Shown here: positions 11,274 to 22,299 of the stretch, one piece after another | Numbering within the stretch: the first letter of the stretch is position 1 | Layout: the number at the start of each line of letters is the position of its first letter | Assembly: GCA_963682025.1 (NCBI GenBank) | Contig: OY821520.1 | Coordinates: 240,519,414-240,583,413, forward strand | Source: Cordilura impudica | Lineage: Eukaryota; Arthropoda; Insecta; Diptera; Scathophagidae | Direction of reading: 5' to 3' | DNA length: 64,000 nt | Position numbers and translations under genes: made by a program | Notes under the pieces: generated by a model | The model's input: the letters and a program-made list of their open reading frames with translations, nothing else | What the model was told of the DNA's origin: nothing | Databases searched by the model: none

Positions 11274-11474
11274 CTGATGTCAAACTAAATTAAACAGAAT
11301 GTGTAAATAATTACATTTATATCACAGGAACAATTTTTTACTTTTTTAGATAAAAAATTTTTTTAAAAAATTAAAATTTTTTAAAAACACAAAAAATTTT
11401 TTTTTTATTTATAAAAAACTAGGCACATAAATATTGTACATCATACATACATTGACATTTAAATAGCCCAAAAA

Positions 11475-13817
11475 TTAATTTTTTGCCGTCGACGTCCTTC
11501 TTCCTTGAGTTTTATTTTTAAACTGATTTTGGTTTATTAACTCCCTATATAGCTTTGCTACATTTTCTGTATCTGTTTTATAATTCATTCGTCTATGTGG
11601 TGGTACTTTAACTATATGTAAAGTCTCCAATATCATTCTCTTTGAATAGTTACTCTCTTCTCTCAGTATCTTCGTATTGTCAAAGTCAGCTATGTGGTTT
11701 TTCTGTGCACAGTGGGCCGCAAGCGCTGTTTTTTGTTCAATTGTTTTGTTCCTTGATCTTTGTTCCGATTTATGTCCACCAATTCTGGTTTTTAATTTGT
11801 TCTTTGTTGTACCAATGTACACCATGTTGCAATTTTCCTCGTCATTTCCTACACAAGGGATTTCATAAATTAAATTCGATTTTTCTTCTTTCGGTATGGT
11901 TGACTTTGTTTTATTGAAAAAAGTTCTAATATTGTTGCTTATATTTGTAGCAATGTTGTATTTATTTTTCTCATAGCAATTCGAATTTTTGAATTTTTCT
12001 GTCAAACCTGGTATGTATGTCATTGATTTGTAAATTTTTGGTTCTTTTTCTTGTTTTTTGTCTTTCGATTTTGTGTAGAATTTGTTTATCAAGCCTTGTA
12101 TTGTTGCCATTGGAAAATTGTTTTTAGTAAGTATTTTGCTTATTTTCTCCTTGTTTTGTTTATGAAATATCTCATCACTTGTTTGAAGCACTTTGTTAAC
12201 AAAGTTGTTGGCTGTATTTATAATAATATTTTTGGGGTGTTTGGACATGAAATTTATAAGTCGGCCAGACGCTGTTGGTTTTTGATACCAGTCAATCTTA
12301 ATCTTGTTACCTAATCTAATAATCATAGCATCTAGGTATGGTAATCTTCCATTTTCTTCTTTTTCCATTGTGAATTTTATGCTCTTATGAAACTTATTAA
12401 GTTCAATTAGCATATTATCAATCGCTTCCGTCTTAATAATACAACAAATGTCATCAACATACTTAGTCAACAATTTTGGTTTTATTGCCAGTTTTTCTAC
12501 ACTTCTATTAAGTAACTCCTCCATTACAATGTCCGCCACTATTGGTGATAATGGTGATCCCATTGGCATTCCCTTCAACTGTGTGTATATGTTATCTTTG
12601 TATTTAAAGTACCTGTTTTCCTTAATCGTGTAGCGTAAAAGTTCCATAAAAAGGGTTTTTGGTGTTGTTGTATAGTCCCTTATGTAATTCCATCTCTTAT
12701 TTATCACTTCCAAAGCAAAGTCGACCGGGATACTGGGGAACAATGAAATTACATCAAACGATACCAATGATTCATCCTTCATTATGTCCGCATTATTGAA
12801 GCGTTCCTTAAATTGTATTGAGTTTTTTGTGTTGTAAATTGAATCTCTGGTTAAGTTCTTGAGTATTTCAGCCAAATATTTGCTTATTTGGTATGCTGGG
12901 GAATTTATTGATGAACAAATAGGTCTTAGTGGGAATTCTTTTTTATGAATTTTTGGCAACCCGTATATTCTTGGTGGCAATGATGTTTTTATTAAAAGCC
13001 TCCTTTTTTCCGATTCAGAAATCACTTTCAACTCGAAGAGTTTTTCCACAAATTCATTATTTTTTCTCTCTAACGTCGGTGTTGGATCCTTATTCAATCG
13101 TCGATACGTCATCATGTCATTTAAAATCATCATCATCCTTTTATTATATTCATCCTTGTCCATTGCTACCGTTGTGTTGCCCTTGTCTGCAGTTAGTATT
13201 GTTATTTCTGCATTTTGTTTAAGGAATTTCTTAGTTTGTTCCACTGTGCTTAATATGTATTTTTCATCTCTCGTATGATGTATATTTCTCATATGTGTAT
13301 GTATAGTTGTCGTGAGTTGTAATCTCGCGTTTTCTCTGCTCTCTGTATCTCTCAAAGTTTGTACACAGTCTTCTCCATCTGTGATATACTTTAACAGTGG
13401 TAGTCCCTTTTTTGTAATTGGAATGGCAAATTTAGGTCCTAACGATAATAACCATCTGATGTTGCTGGGAATATCTTTGTTGGTGTAATTAACAAACCAT
13501 TCGTTATTCATTTTGGGTGTTAATGTTTGCTCCTCTCTCAGTTTAATGTATTTATTTTTTTGTCGTTCGGTTGTTTTTCTATTGTGTTTGTTATATATGT
13601 TTTCCTCGCTTATTCTGAGTAAATCATTGTCTTCTGTTGTGAGCAAATTTTGTATGTATGTTAACGCTGCAGCTCTTTTTCTTATATTTTCTCTTAGCAT
13701 GTCGTGTTTTTGTTTGATTAATAAGCTTATGATTTTCATTTCAAATGTATGTACGTGTTGTGTTAGTTTGGTACTGATTTTAGGTGGTGTTTTTTTATTA
13801 ATTTGAAAAATATTCAA
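11475..13817 (-). CDS. Penelope-like reverse transcriptase with GIY-YIG endonuclease, left copy
   Basis: 780 codons, intact. RT motifs: RIYGLPKIHK (283-292), motif A SFDVISLFPSIP with Asp355, motif B MPMGSPLSPIVAD (417-429), motif C YVDD (453-456). The C-terminal GIY-YIG nuclease has Cys655 and Cys663 with His702 and His708 as the likely zinc ligands, VYIG (666-669), Arg678 and Glu731. In PLEs this protein nicks the target and copies element RNA. It is identical to the right copy except for residues at the very N-terminus, which come from the palindrome centre, so the natural start is probably missing; complete PLE proteins are usually a little longer. The C-terminus is Lys/Arg-rich. Confidence 0.95.
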   Translation of the reverse strand: MNIFQINKKTPPKISTKLTQHVHTFEMKIISLLIKQKHDMLRENIRKRAAALTYIQNLLTTEDNDLLRISEENIYNKHNRKTTERQKNKYIKLREEQTLTPKMNNEWFVNYTNKDIPSNIRWLLSLGPKFAIPITKKGLPLLKYITDGEDCVQTLRDTESRENARLQLTTTIHTHMRNIHHTRDEKYILSTVEQTKKFLKQNAEITILTADKGNTTVAMDKDEYNKRMMMILNDMMTYRRLNKDPTPTLERKNNEFVEKLFELKVISESEKRRLLIKTSLPPRIYGLPKIHKKEFPLRPICSSINSPAYQISKYLAEILKNLTRDSIYNTKNSIQFKERFNNADIMKDESLVSFDVISLFPSIPVDFALEVINKRWNYIRDYTTTPKTLFMELLRYTIKENRYFKYKDNIYTQLKGMPMGSPLSPIVADIVMEELLNRSVEKLAIKPKLLTKYVDDICCIIKTEAIDNMLIELNKFHKSIKFTMEKEENGRLPYLDAMIIRLGNKIKIDWYQKPTASGRLINFMSKHPKNIIINTANNFVNKVLQTSDEIFHKQNKEKISKILTKNNFPMATIQGLINKFYTKSKDKKQEKEPKIYKSMTYIPGLTEKFKNSNCYEKNKYNIATNISNNIRTFFNKTKSTIPKEEKSNLIYEIPCVGNDEENCNMVYIGTTKNKLKTRIGGHKSEQRSRNKTIEQKTALAAHCAQKNHIADFDNTKILREESNYSKRMILETLHIVKVPPHRRMNYKTDTENVAKLYRELINQNQFKNKTQGRRTSTAKN

Positions 13818-16145
13818 ATTAATAAAAAAACACCACCTAAAATCAGTACCAAACTAACACAACACGTACATACATTTGAAATGAAAATCATAAGCTTATT
13901 AATCAAACAAAAACACGACATGCTAAGAGAAAATATAAGAAAAAGAGCTGCAGCGTTAACATACATACAAAATTTGCTCACAACAGAAGACAATGATTTA
14001 CTCAGAATAAGCGAGGAAAACATATATAACAAACACAATAGAAAAACAACCGAACGACAAAAAAATAAATACATTAAACTGAGAGAGGAGCAAACATTAA
14101 CACCCAAAATGAATAACGAATGGTTTGTTAATTACACCAACAAAGATATTCCCAGCAACATCAGATGGTTATTATCGTTAGGACCTAAATTTGCCATTCC
14201 AATTACAAAAAAGGGACTACCACTGTTAAAGTATATCACAGATGGAGAAGACTGTGTACAAACTTTGAGAGATACAGAGAGCAGAGAAAACGCGAGATTA
14301 CAACTCACGACAACTATACATACACATATGAGAAATATACATCATACGAGAGATGAAAAATACATATTAAGCACAGTGGAACAAACTAAGAAATTCCTTA
14401 AACAAAATGCAGAAATAACAATACTAACTGCAGACAAGGGCAACACAACGGTAGCAATGGACAAGGATGAATATAATAAAAGGATGATGATGATTTTAAA
14501 TGACATGATGACGTATCGACGATTGAATAAGGATCCAACACCGACGTTAGAGAGAAAAAATAATGAATTTGTGGAAAAACTCTTCGAGTTGAAAGTGATT
14601 TCTGAATCGGAAAAAAGGAGGCTTTTAATAAAAACATCATTGCCACCAAGAATATACGGGTTGCCAAAAATTCATAAAAAAGAATTCCCACTAAGACCTA
14701 TTTGTTCATCAATAAATTCCCCAGCATACCAAATAAGCAAATATTTGGCTGAAATACTCAAGAACTTAACCAGAGATTCAATTTACAACACAAAAAACTC
14801 AATACAATTTAAGGAACGCTTCAATAATGCGGACATAATGAAGGATGAATCATTGGTATCGTTTGATGTAATTTCATTGTTCCCCAGTATCCCGGTCGAC
14901 TTTGCTTTGGAAGTGATAAATAAGAGATGGAATTACATAAGGGACTATACAACAACACCAAAAACCCTTTTTATGGAACTTTTACGCTACACGATTAAGG
15001 AAAACAGGTACTTTAAATACAAAGATAACATATACACACAGTTGAAGGGAATGCCAATGGGATCACCATTATCACCAATAGTGGCGGACATTGTAATGGA
15101 GGAGTTACTTAATAGAAGTGTAGAAAAACTGGCAATAAAACCAAAATTGTTGACTAAGTATGTTGATGACATTTGTTGTATTATTAAGACGGAAGCGATT
15201 GATAATATGCTAATTGAACTTAATAAGTTTCATAAGAGCATAAAATTCACAATGGAAAAAGAAGAAAATGGAAGATTACCATACCTAGATGCTATGATTA
15301 TTAGATTAGGTAACAAGATTAAGATTGACTGGTATCAAAAACCAACAGCGTCTGGCCGACTTATAAATTTCATGTCCAAACACCCCAAAAATATTATTAT
15401 AAATACAGCCAACAACTTTGTTAACAAAGTGCTTCAAACAAGTGATGAGATATTTCATAAACAAAACAAGGAGAAAATAAGCAAAATACTTACTAAAAAC
15501 AATTTTCCAATGGCAACAATACAAGGCTTGATAAACAAATTCTACACAAAATCGAAAGACAAAAAACAAGAAAAAGAACCAAAAATTTACAAATCAATGA
15601 CATACATACCAGGTTTGACAGAAAAATTCAAAAATTCGAATTGCTATGAGAAAAATAAATACAACATTGCTACAAATATAAGCAACAATATTAGAACTTT
15701 TTTCAATAAAACAAAGTCAACCATACCGAAAGAAGAAAAATCGAATTTAATTTATGAAATCCCTTGTGTAGGAAATGACGAGGAAAATTGCAACATGGTG
15801 TACATTGGTACAACAAAGAACAAATTAAAAACCAGAATTGGTGGACATAAATCGGAACAAAGATCAAGGAACAAAACAATTGAACAAAAAACAGCGCTTG
15901 CGGCCCACTGTGCACAGAAAAACCACATAGCTGACTTTGACAATACGAAGATACTGAGAGAAGAGAGTAACTATTCAAAGAGAATGATATTGGAGACTTT
16001 ACATATAGTTAAAGTACCACCACATAGACGAATGAATTATAAAACAGATACAGAAAATGTAGCAAAGCTATATAGGGAGTTAATAAACCAAAATCAGTTT
16101 AAAAATAAAACTCAAGGAAGAAGGACGTCGACGGCAAAAAATTAA
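13803..16145 (+). CDS. Penelope-like reverse transcriptase with GIY-YIG endonuclease, right copy
   Basis: 780 codons, intact, mirror image of the left copy. It has the same RT motifs (Asp355, YVDD 453-456), CCHH zinc cluster and GIY-YIG catalytic residues (Tyr667, Arg678, Glu731). From residue 5 on, the protein matches the left copy without a visible change; the first four residues differ because the two ORFs overlap across the palindrome core at 13803-13817. Preservation of both frames means the duplication is recent or the arms are gene-converted. No promoter is visible between the two divergent ORFs. Confidence 0.95.
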   Translation: MKNIQINKKTPPKISTKLTQHVHTFEMKIISLLIKQKHDMLRENIRKRAAALTYIQNLLTTEDNDLLRISEENIYNKHNRKTTERQKNKYIKLREEQTLTPKMNNEWFVNYTNKDIPSNIRWLLSLGPKFAIPITKKGLPLLKYITDGEDCVQTLRDTESRENARLQLTTTIHTHMRNIHHTRDEKYILSTVEQTKKFLKQNAEITILTADKGNTTVAMDKDEYNKRMMMILNDMMTYRRLNKDPTPTLERKNNEFVEKLFELKVISESEKRRLLIKTSLPPRIYGLPKIHKKEFPLRPICSSINSPAYQISKYLAEILKNLTRDSIYNTKNSIQFKERFNNADIMKDESLVSFDVISLFPSIPVDFALEVINKRWNYIRDYTTTPKTLFMELLRYTIKENRYFKYKDNIYTQLKGMPMGSPLSPIVADIVMEELLNRSVEKLAIKPKLLTKYVDDICCIIKTEAIDNMLIELNKFHKSIKFTMEKEENGRLPYLDAMIIRLGNKIKIDWYQKPTASGRLINFMSKHPKNIIINTANNFVNKVLQTSDEIFHKQNKEKISKILTKNNFPMATIQGLINKFYTKSKDKKQEKEPKIYKSMTYIPGLTEKFKNSNCYEKNKYNIATNISNNIRTFFNKTKSTIPKEEKSNLIYEIPCVGNDEENCNMVYIGTTKNKLKTRIGGHKSEQRSRNKTIEQKTALAAHCAQKNHIADFDNTKILREESNYSKRMILETLHIVKVPPHRRMNYKTDTENVAKLYRELINQNQFKNKTQGRRTSTAKN

Positions 16146-16341
16146 TTTTTGGGCTATTTAAATGTCAATGTATGTATGATGTACAATATTTATGTGCCTA
16201 GTTTTTTATAAAAAAAAATTTTTTGTGTTTTTAAAAAATTTTAATTTTTTAAAAAAATTTTTTATCTAAAAAAGTAAAAAATTGTTCCTGTGATATAAAT
16301 GTAATTATTTACACATTCTGTTTAATTTAGTTTGACATCAG

Positions 16342-16380
16342 TTCCTGATGATGATCCTCAAAGAGGATCGAAATATTGAA
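16342..16380 (+). ncRNA. Hammerhead ribozyme motif in the right PLE arm
   Basis: Core C16345-TGATGA, one extra U (16352), stem II 16353-16359 with 16363-16369, then GAAA (16370-16373). A stem III of two pairs would form from the self-complementary AUAU (16373-16376), so it probably needs a dimer. Predicted cleavage is after U16377. Stem I is 3 bp (UUC 16342-16344 with GAA 16378-16380). It lies at the 3' outer end of the element, as in other PLEs. Confidence 0.75.
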
Positions 16381-16455
16381 ATAAATATATACCAAATAAC
16401 TCAAAATCATTGAGCGTTTTTATTGACCATAAGCCGGAATATCAACAAAAACTTT

Positions 16456-17229
16456 AAATTTTAAAATTTAATTTGAGAAAAGCTAAATTGATATCGACAA
16501 AATACAAACCAAAACTGAGAAATGAAAATTGAAATTGAGATAATAAAGTTTGAAATACAGAATTCATAATTAATATTGAGAAAATATTAATTGGAATTGA
16601 GAATTGAAAAATTAATATTGAGAAATGAAAGAAATTATAATATGATATTGAGAAATGAAAAATGTAAATTGAGAAAAGCGAATTTGATATTGAGAAATCC
16701 CAAAAAAAAATATTGAAAAGTAGTAATTGATATTGAAAAAAGAAAAATTGAAATGGAGAAACTACAAATTGGGATTGCGTAATTAAAATCTGATATTTAG
16801 AAATGAAAATTGAAATTGAGAATATACATATAGAAATTGAAAGATCGAAATTGATGCTGAGAAAATACAAATTGAAATTCAGAATTTATAATTGATTTTG
16901 AGAAACTTCAAAAAATTTAAATTTAGAAATCCAAATTGATAATAAGAAATTGAAATTTGATATTGAGAAATGAAAAATTTAAATTGAGATGTGAAAAATT
17001 TAAATTGAGATATTACAAATCGAAATTCAGAATTCATAATTGATATTGAGAAAATACAATTTGGAATTGAGAAATGAAAATCTGATATTAAGAAATGAAA
17101 AATTGAAATTGAGAAAAGCAAAATTGATATTGAGAAAATAGAAGTTGATATTGAGAAATGAAAAATGAGAAAATACAAATTGAAATTGAAAATGAAATTT
17201 GAAATTTAGTAAATACAAATTCAATTGAG
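16456..17229 (+). repeat. TTGATATTGAGAAAT minisatellite, block 2
   Basis: Same unit and orientation as the block at 8870-11123, resuming immediately after the PLE palindrome. That places the palindrome inside the array. Minus-strand open frames here are repeat translations. Confidence 0.88.
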
Positions 17230-17245
17230 ACACTAGGAATTATAA

Positions 17246-17782
17246 TTGGTAGTGTTCAATAACAACTTGATATGGTCAAGCCACGTAGATACACTTGTAG
17301 TTCAAACGTATATAAAGCTAAGGGTAACTCAGTATTTTACGCCGTTAAGAGTGAGTCATCTTCATGTAAAGGCATACTTAATTCCTGGTCTACTTTATGG
17401 CTGCGAACTTTTTGGCAACTGCGACTACGACAGCAAGAAAAAACGAAATATTTTGTACAACAATATTGTTAGATATGTTTATGGACTGAAGAAACGTGAT
17501 AGTGTTTCGACTTTCTCAAAAAGTCTTTATGGAGTCTCATTCGATAACCTTAATATAACGGTTTTAATGTTTTTGCACAAAATTATTTACACCGAGAAAC
17601 CCCTATATCTTTATGATCAAATACAATTTGCTAGATGCAGAAGGGGCAAAAAACTTATTAACTCTATGCGTCGATGCCTTGTGTCAGAATGGCAATTTTT
17701 CATAAACGCCACACGTCTTTGGAATGCAATTCCACACAACCAACAATTAGTTAGCAAAGCAACTTTGTTTAAATATATTTAA
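17246..17782 (+). pseudogene. 3' end of a CR1/Jockey-type LINE reverse transcriptase
   Basis: The 178-codon open frame starts inside the RT C-terminal region (VVFNNNLIWSSHVD, like the LGV.ld..L.w..Hi motif), then YLIPGLLYGCELF and VRYVYGLKKRDSVSTFSKSL, typical of the C-terminal part of CR1/Jockey-like LINE proteins. It is followed by about 180 bp of 3' UTR and an AATAAATAAATAAATAAAAC tail ending near 17966. The 5' truncated copy lies within the minisatellite. The Met at 17246 is only the first in frame, not a real start. Confidence 0.78.
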
Positions 17783-17966
17783 TTTTCATTTCTTTAAATC
17801 CATGAATTTTAATAATTTCTTGTATTTATTTTACTTTATTTTAAATAAGTTATAAATTTTTTATTGTATTTTAATTTTGTGGCAAATTTTTGAACGATGA
17901 AAATCCTGTACTTTAATTATAAGATATGTCTTGTTGTACAGGAAATTAATAAATAAATAAATAAAA

Positions 17967-18628
17967 CTTGAGAAATGAAAAAATTAAATTGAGATAAAAA
18001 ATTGTAAAATTGATATTGGGAAAATTCAAACCAAAATTGAGAAATTAAAATTGCAATTGAGAATTTGAGAATTTGAAATTCAGAATTCGTAATTAATAAT
18101 GAGAAAATACAAATTGGAATTGAGAATTGAAAAATTGATATTGAGAAATGAAATATTGAAATTGTGAAAAGCCAAATTGATATTAAGAAATTATAATCTG
18201 ATATTGAGAAATGAAAAATGTAAATTGAGAAAAGCGAAATTGATACTGAGAAATCCCCCAAAAAATACTGAAAAGTAATAATTGATATTGAAAAAAGAAA
18301 AATAGAAATGGAGAAAATACAAATTGGAATTGGGAAAATACATATTCAAGTTGAAAAATCAAAGTGAAATTCAGAATTTATAATTAATTTTGAGAAACTA
18401 AAAATTGCAATTGAAAAACTAAAATTTGATATTGAGAAATGAAAAATTGAAATTGAGAAAAGCAAATTGATACCAAGAAAATTAAAATTGATATTGAGAA
18501 ATGAAAAATTGATGTTGAGAAAGTACAAATTAATGAAATTTTAAATTGAGAAACTATAAATTGAAGTTCAGAACACACAAATTAAAATTCAGAATTCATA
18601 ATTGATATTGAGAAACTACAAATTGTTG
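17967..18628 (+). repeat. TTGATATTGAGAAAT minisatellite, block 3
   Basis: Same array between the LINE tail (AATAAATAAATAAATAAAAC) and the RTE insertion, whose left target duplication ACAAATTGTTG ends at 18628. The array resumes again at 22026-22115. Confidence 0.88.
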
Positions 18629-19067
18629 CCAAGTGGTGGATAAGTAGCATGTAATGTGTAAAATTACATACTACATGGTACTTACTGCCTCGGGAAGCAT
18701 AGCTGAATGCTATCAGACGCGTCCACGGGTTGCGGATAGTGGAAACCCCAGCAGATATGTTGGGATGCTGCGAATAAAATAAGCAGTCGCGGACAACTCA
18801 GCGGTCTCAAGGGGAGAGTCTCGGGGGGTCTCGTTTAGAGCACCTGTAAATACCCGAGTTGCCAATGATCCTTGGAACGACGTGGCGAGTAATTGGCGCC
18901 ACTCAATAGCCAATCTCAACAACTCGATGAAAAAAACAGCATTTCTGGATGCTACAATCGGCAATCCCGGTACCAGAATCGGATGCGATCGGCTAATCAT
19001 CGGTTCATCTTAAACTCTACTGATTACAGAAACCACAACGAATGGAAACCAAAATGATCCCCAACTG

Positions 19068-21973
19068 TTGACGACTTTTAGCTGTAAATCAAGGACACGA
19101 TTCGGAACATGGAATATTAGAACGCTTCTGGAACCATCAAGATTGGCCCAAATTTGCAAGGAATTCAAGAACTACAACCTTCTCTTCCTTGGTTTATGTG
19201 AAACAAGGTGGCCTGATAATGGCACAATAACAACCGACGGTGACATAACCTTTTTATATTCTGGCAAGCCAAGTGGACTCCCTCGATCGAGCGCCGTAGG
19301 ATTCCTTCTTTCTAGAGAGGCCAAGAGCGCCCTAATGGCATGGAAACCACATTCTGATAGGATTATATCCATCCGTCTGCACACCCGTGCTCGTAACATC
19401 ACATGCATTCAATGCTACGCCCCCACTGAAATCTCAGACCCCAATGACAAAGAAGATTTCTACAGCCTCCTGGAAAAGGTAATAAAAGACACACCTAGTG
19501 GTGATATTTGACTTCTTACCGGTGATTTCAACGCTCAAGTGGGCTCAGTTAACACGAATATTGAGTCCGTTATGGGAACTCATGGACTGGGGCAAATGAA
19601 CGAGAACGGCGAATTATTTACCGGAATATGTGCAAGCAGTGGTCTTACAATCGGTGGCACTATTTTCCCTCACAGGGACGTGCATAAAGTAACTTGGGTT
19701 TCCCCCGACCACAGAACAGAAACCCAGATTGACCACATTGCGATAAGCAAGAAGTGGCGGGGTTCATTACTAGATGTGCGCAATAGACGTGGGGCAGATG
19801 GAGCGTCAGACCACCATTTACTTGTAGAAGAGATACGATTAAGGATATGTGCAATCCGACGACAAACAACACAGTCTTTGCCAAGACGATACGATGTATC
19901 CAAATTAAAATCCTCAAATACTCTCGAAAGTTACGTAGGCTCCCTAACGACTCGCTATGAAGGTATCCCGAACAGCAATAGAGGCCAATGGAATGCTATA
20001 AAGCATTTTCATAGACAGTGCGAAGCAACATCTTGGTCATCCTCAACCTAAGCGTAAAGTATGGATCTCAGACGCTACCTGGCAACTTATTGAAGATAGA
20101 AGACAACTTAAAGGCTCCATTAACGTTGCCCGAACAAGAGCTTCTAAATTTATCCTACAGGCACAGTATACCAGTCTAGATCGCCAGGTAAAACGAAGTG
20201 CGCGACGAGACAAGCGGGTTTGGGTGGAAAATATGGCCATAGAAGCACAGTCAGCTGCCGATACACATCGAAGTAGAGATTTGTACAAAATTGCAAAGCA
20301 AATATCAGGGAACTACCGTTCAACCACATATCCCCTTAAAGATCCGTTGGGAGGAACTGCCTCGTCCGTGGAGCGGCAACTGGCAATATGGTCCGACTAT
20401 TATGCCGGCATACTGTCAATTCCGCAACCCACAACAGTCTGGCAATGTCACTGTACTTCACACCAAATCAGATCCGACATAAATACAATTTGTCCAGACG
20501 AAACTGAGATCGTCATTGCAATACGTGCACTGAAGAATGGCAAGGCACCAGGCGTAGACAACATTAACCCTGAACTGCTTAAGGCTGATCCGACTCTTAG
20601 CGCTAAAATAATCTACCCTATTATCAGAGACTTTTGGACATCACACTCTCTTCCTGCTGAACTAAGCGAAGGAGTGATAATAAAACTACCCAAGAAAGGA
20701 GACTTAACAGAGTGTAAAAATTGGCGGGGTATAACTCTTTTAACCATGATTAATAAGGTGTTAGCGAATATAATCCATGCTAGACTGGCATCATCAATTT
20801 CAGCAGATCTTCGAAACGAGCAAGCTGGTTTCAGACCACACCGATCGTGCACCGATCATATAAATAGTCTAAGGATCATAGTGGAACAGTCGGTGGAATG
20901 GAGATCTCCATTATACTTGATATTTATCGACTTCGCCAAAGCATTCGATACGATCCACCATCAGGCAATTTGGCACGCACTTCGATGCAATGGAGTTCCA
21001 CCTGTGCTAATCGACTTAATCAAAGCTTTGTATGGCAACTCAACAAGTCGAGTACTACATGAACGCACGTTAAGCAATCCGATTGGTATAAGCACTGGGG
21101 TACGACAAGGATGTATCCTATATCCGCTGTTATTCAATATTGTATTGGATTCAATTATGCAGCAAGCAACCCGAATAAGAAGAGGCATTACATGGGGTAT
21201 GAATGGTCGATTGGAAGACCTTGACTATGCTGATGATATTTGCCTGCTCGCACATAACTTTACCGACATGTCAGCCAAATTGGATCAGATACATCAGCTA
21301 GCATCTGGTGTCGGTCTTCACATTAACTTCGACTAATCTCTCCAAGTTCCGAGTAAACAACATAGAACTCGAGGACGTCCAATCGTTTTGCTACTTAGGA
21401 TGTATCATATCAACAACAGGCGGCTCACGTGATGATATTGCATATCGCATAAGGAAAGCAAAACAGTCTTTTGGTGCATTACAAAGAGTATGGAAGTTAC
21501 CACAAGTACATATAAAAACTAAGCTTCGCCTTTTCTCCTCTAATGTTCGCTCTATCCTGCTATATGGATGTGAGTCCTGGAACTCTACTGCAAGCGACAT
21601 TCAATCCCTGCAAGTATTTGTTAATCGTTGCTTGCGAAAAATTTTGCGAATATTTTGGCCGAACGTAGTTTCCAACAGAGACCTCTGGCAAAGAACAGGT
21701 GAAACACCAATTCGCATAGAAATTGCAAAGAGGAAATGGAGCTGGGTTGGTCATATTCTGAGAAGACCCCATGATGACATATCAAAGATGGCAATTGACT
21801 GGAACCCTCATGGCAGCAGAAGAAGAGGTAGACCAGCTAACACCTGGAGAAGGCAGCTAGATTCCGAAATTAGCGAAACAAGAAGAACTTGGCCTGAGAT
21901 CAGAATAATCGCACAGGACAGATCCCAATGGAAGAATTTCGTTACGGCCCTTTGTTCCAACTTGGAACCATAG
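19068..21973 (+). pseudogene. RTE-type endonuclease/reverse transcriptase, multiply disrupted
   Basis: The AP-endonuclease domain begins GTWNIRTLLEPSRL (19107 on) and continues to ASDHHLLVEE (19798 on). The RT has KNGKAPGVDNINPELLKA, GITLLTMINKVLANI, NEQAGFRPHRSC, IFIDFAKAFDTIHH (motif A), GVRQGCILYPLLFNI (motif B) and DYADDICLL (motif C). The C-terminus has LLYGCESWN, WVGHILRR and RRRGRPANTWRR, typical of RTE-like proteins. Lesions: in-frame TGA at 19509, frameshift near 20010-20050, frameshift near 21325. So it is non-functional but young enough to read end to end. Confidence 0.88.
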
Positions 21974-21975
21974 GA

Positions 21976-21977
21976 AT

Positions 21978-22025
<48 letters not shown>
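21976..22025. repeat. (TA)n microsatellite tail of the RTE element
   Basis: About 25 TA units directly at the 3' end of the RTE copy, next to its right target duplication. Confidence 0.9.
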
Positions 22026-22028
<3 letters not shown>

Positions 22029-22299
22029 AATTGTTGTTGAGAAATTAAAATTTTATACTGAGAAATGAAATATTTAAATTGAGAAAATACAAATTATAAA
22101 TGAGAAATCGATTCTGTAATTGTATTAAGTGATGCTTAATATGCTCACGATTGTACACCTATTTGAGACTTTGTCCCTTTATAATTCTGCTTATTTTATG
22201 AGATCTGACCACTTTCCGATATGTGACTATTTCCGGACACTCATGATTAAGGGTGTTGTATAATCGACCCACTAATATTTTCCAACTAAACTAAACTTT

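Larger units (their letters stand above)
11124..16455. mobile_element. Two Penelope-like elements joined head to head (5.3-kb palindrome)
   Basis: 11160-13807 and 13813-16455 are inverted copies about a 5-nt core (13808-13812). Each arm carries one complete 780-codon ORF reading outward, and the outer ends carry hammerhead motifs. The arms differ by a 5-nt indel in an A-run (near 11400-11415 versus 16206-16216). A 15-bp candidate target duplication AAATTTTAAAATTTA occurs at 11109-11123 and 16456-16470. The 36 nt at 11124-11159 are present on the left only and recall the short extension known at one end of Penelope copies. Upstream sequence before the ORFs is absent in both copies, so both are probably 5'-truncated at the same point. 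Confidence 0.92.
18629..22025 (+). mobile_element. RTE-type non-LTR retrotransposon, near full length, broken
   Basis: 3.4 kb bounded by ACAAATTGTTG at 18618-18628 and 22026-22036, an 11-bp target duplication (12 bp if the preceding T is counted). The 5' UTR is 18629-19067. Coding spans about 19020-21973. The 3' end is a (TA)n run at 21976-22025, in keeping with the short-repeat tails of RTE elements. Composition is less AT-rich than the flanks. It was inserted into the minisatellite, which continues on both sides. Confidence 0.85.

Noticed and set aside
11642..13806. Plus-strand frames of 60-97 codons across the left PLE arm
   Set aside because: They lie antisense to the intact PLE ORF and reappear as minus-strand frames in the right arm; shadows.
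11160..16455. Dismissing the palindrome as a pure assembly artefact
   Set aside because: A 5-nt indel and a left-only 36-nt extension distinguish the sides, so a simple mirrored contig is unlikely, though long reads are still needed.
11124..16470. Treating the palindrome as a CRISPR, virus or LTR pair
   Set aside because: The arms encode RT with GIY-YIG and are inverted, not direct; no integrase, capsid or repeat-spacer pattern is present.
19172..19408. Minus-strand frame opposite the RTE endonuclease
   Set aside because: Antisense shadow of a coding region with many retained codons.
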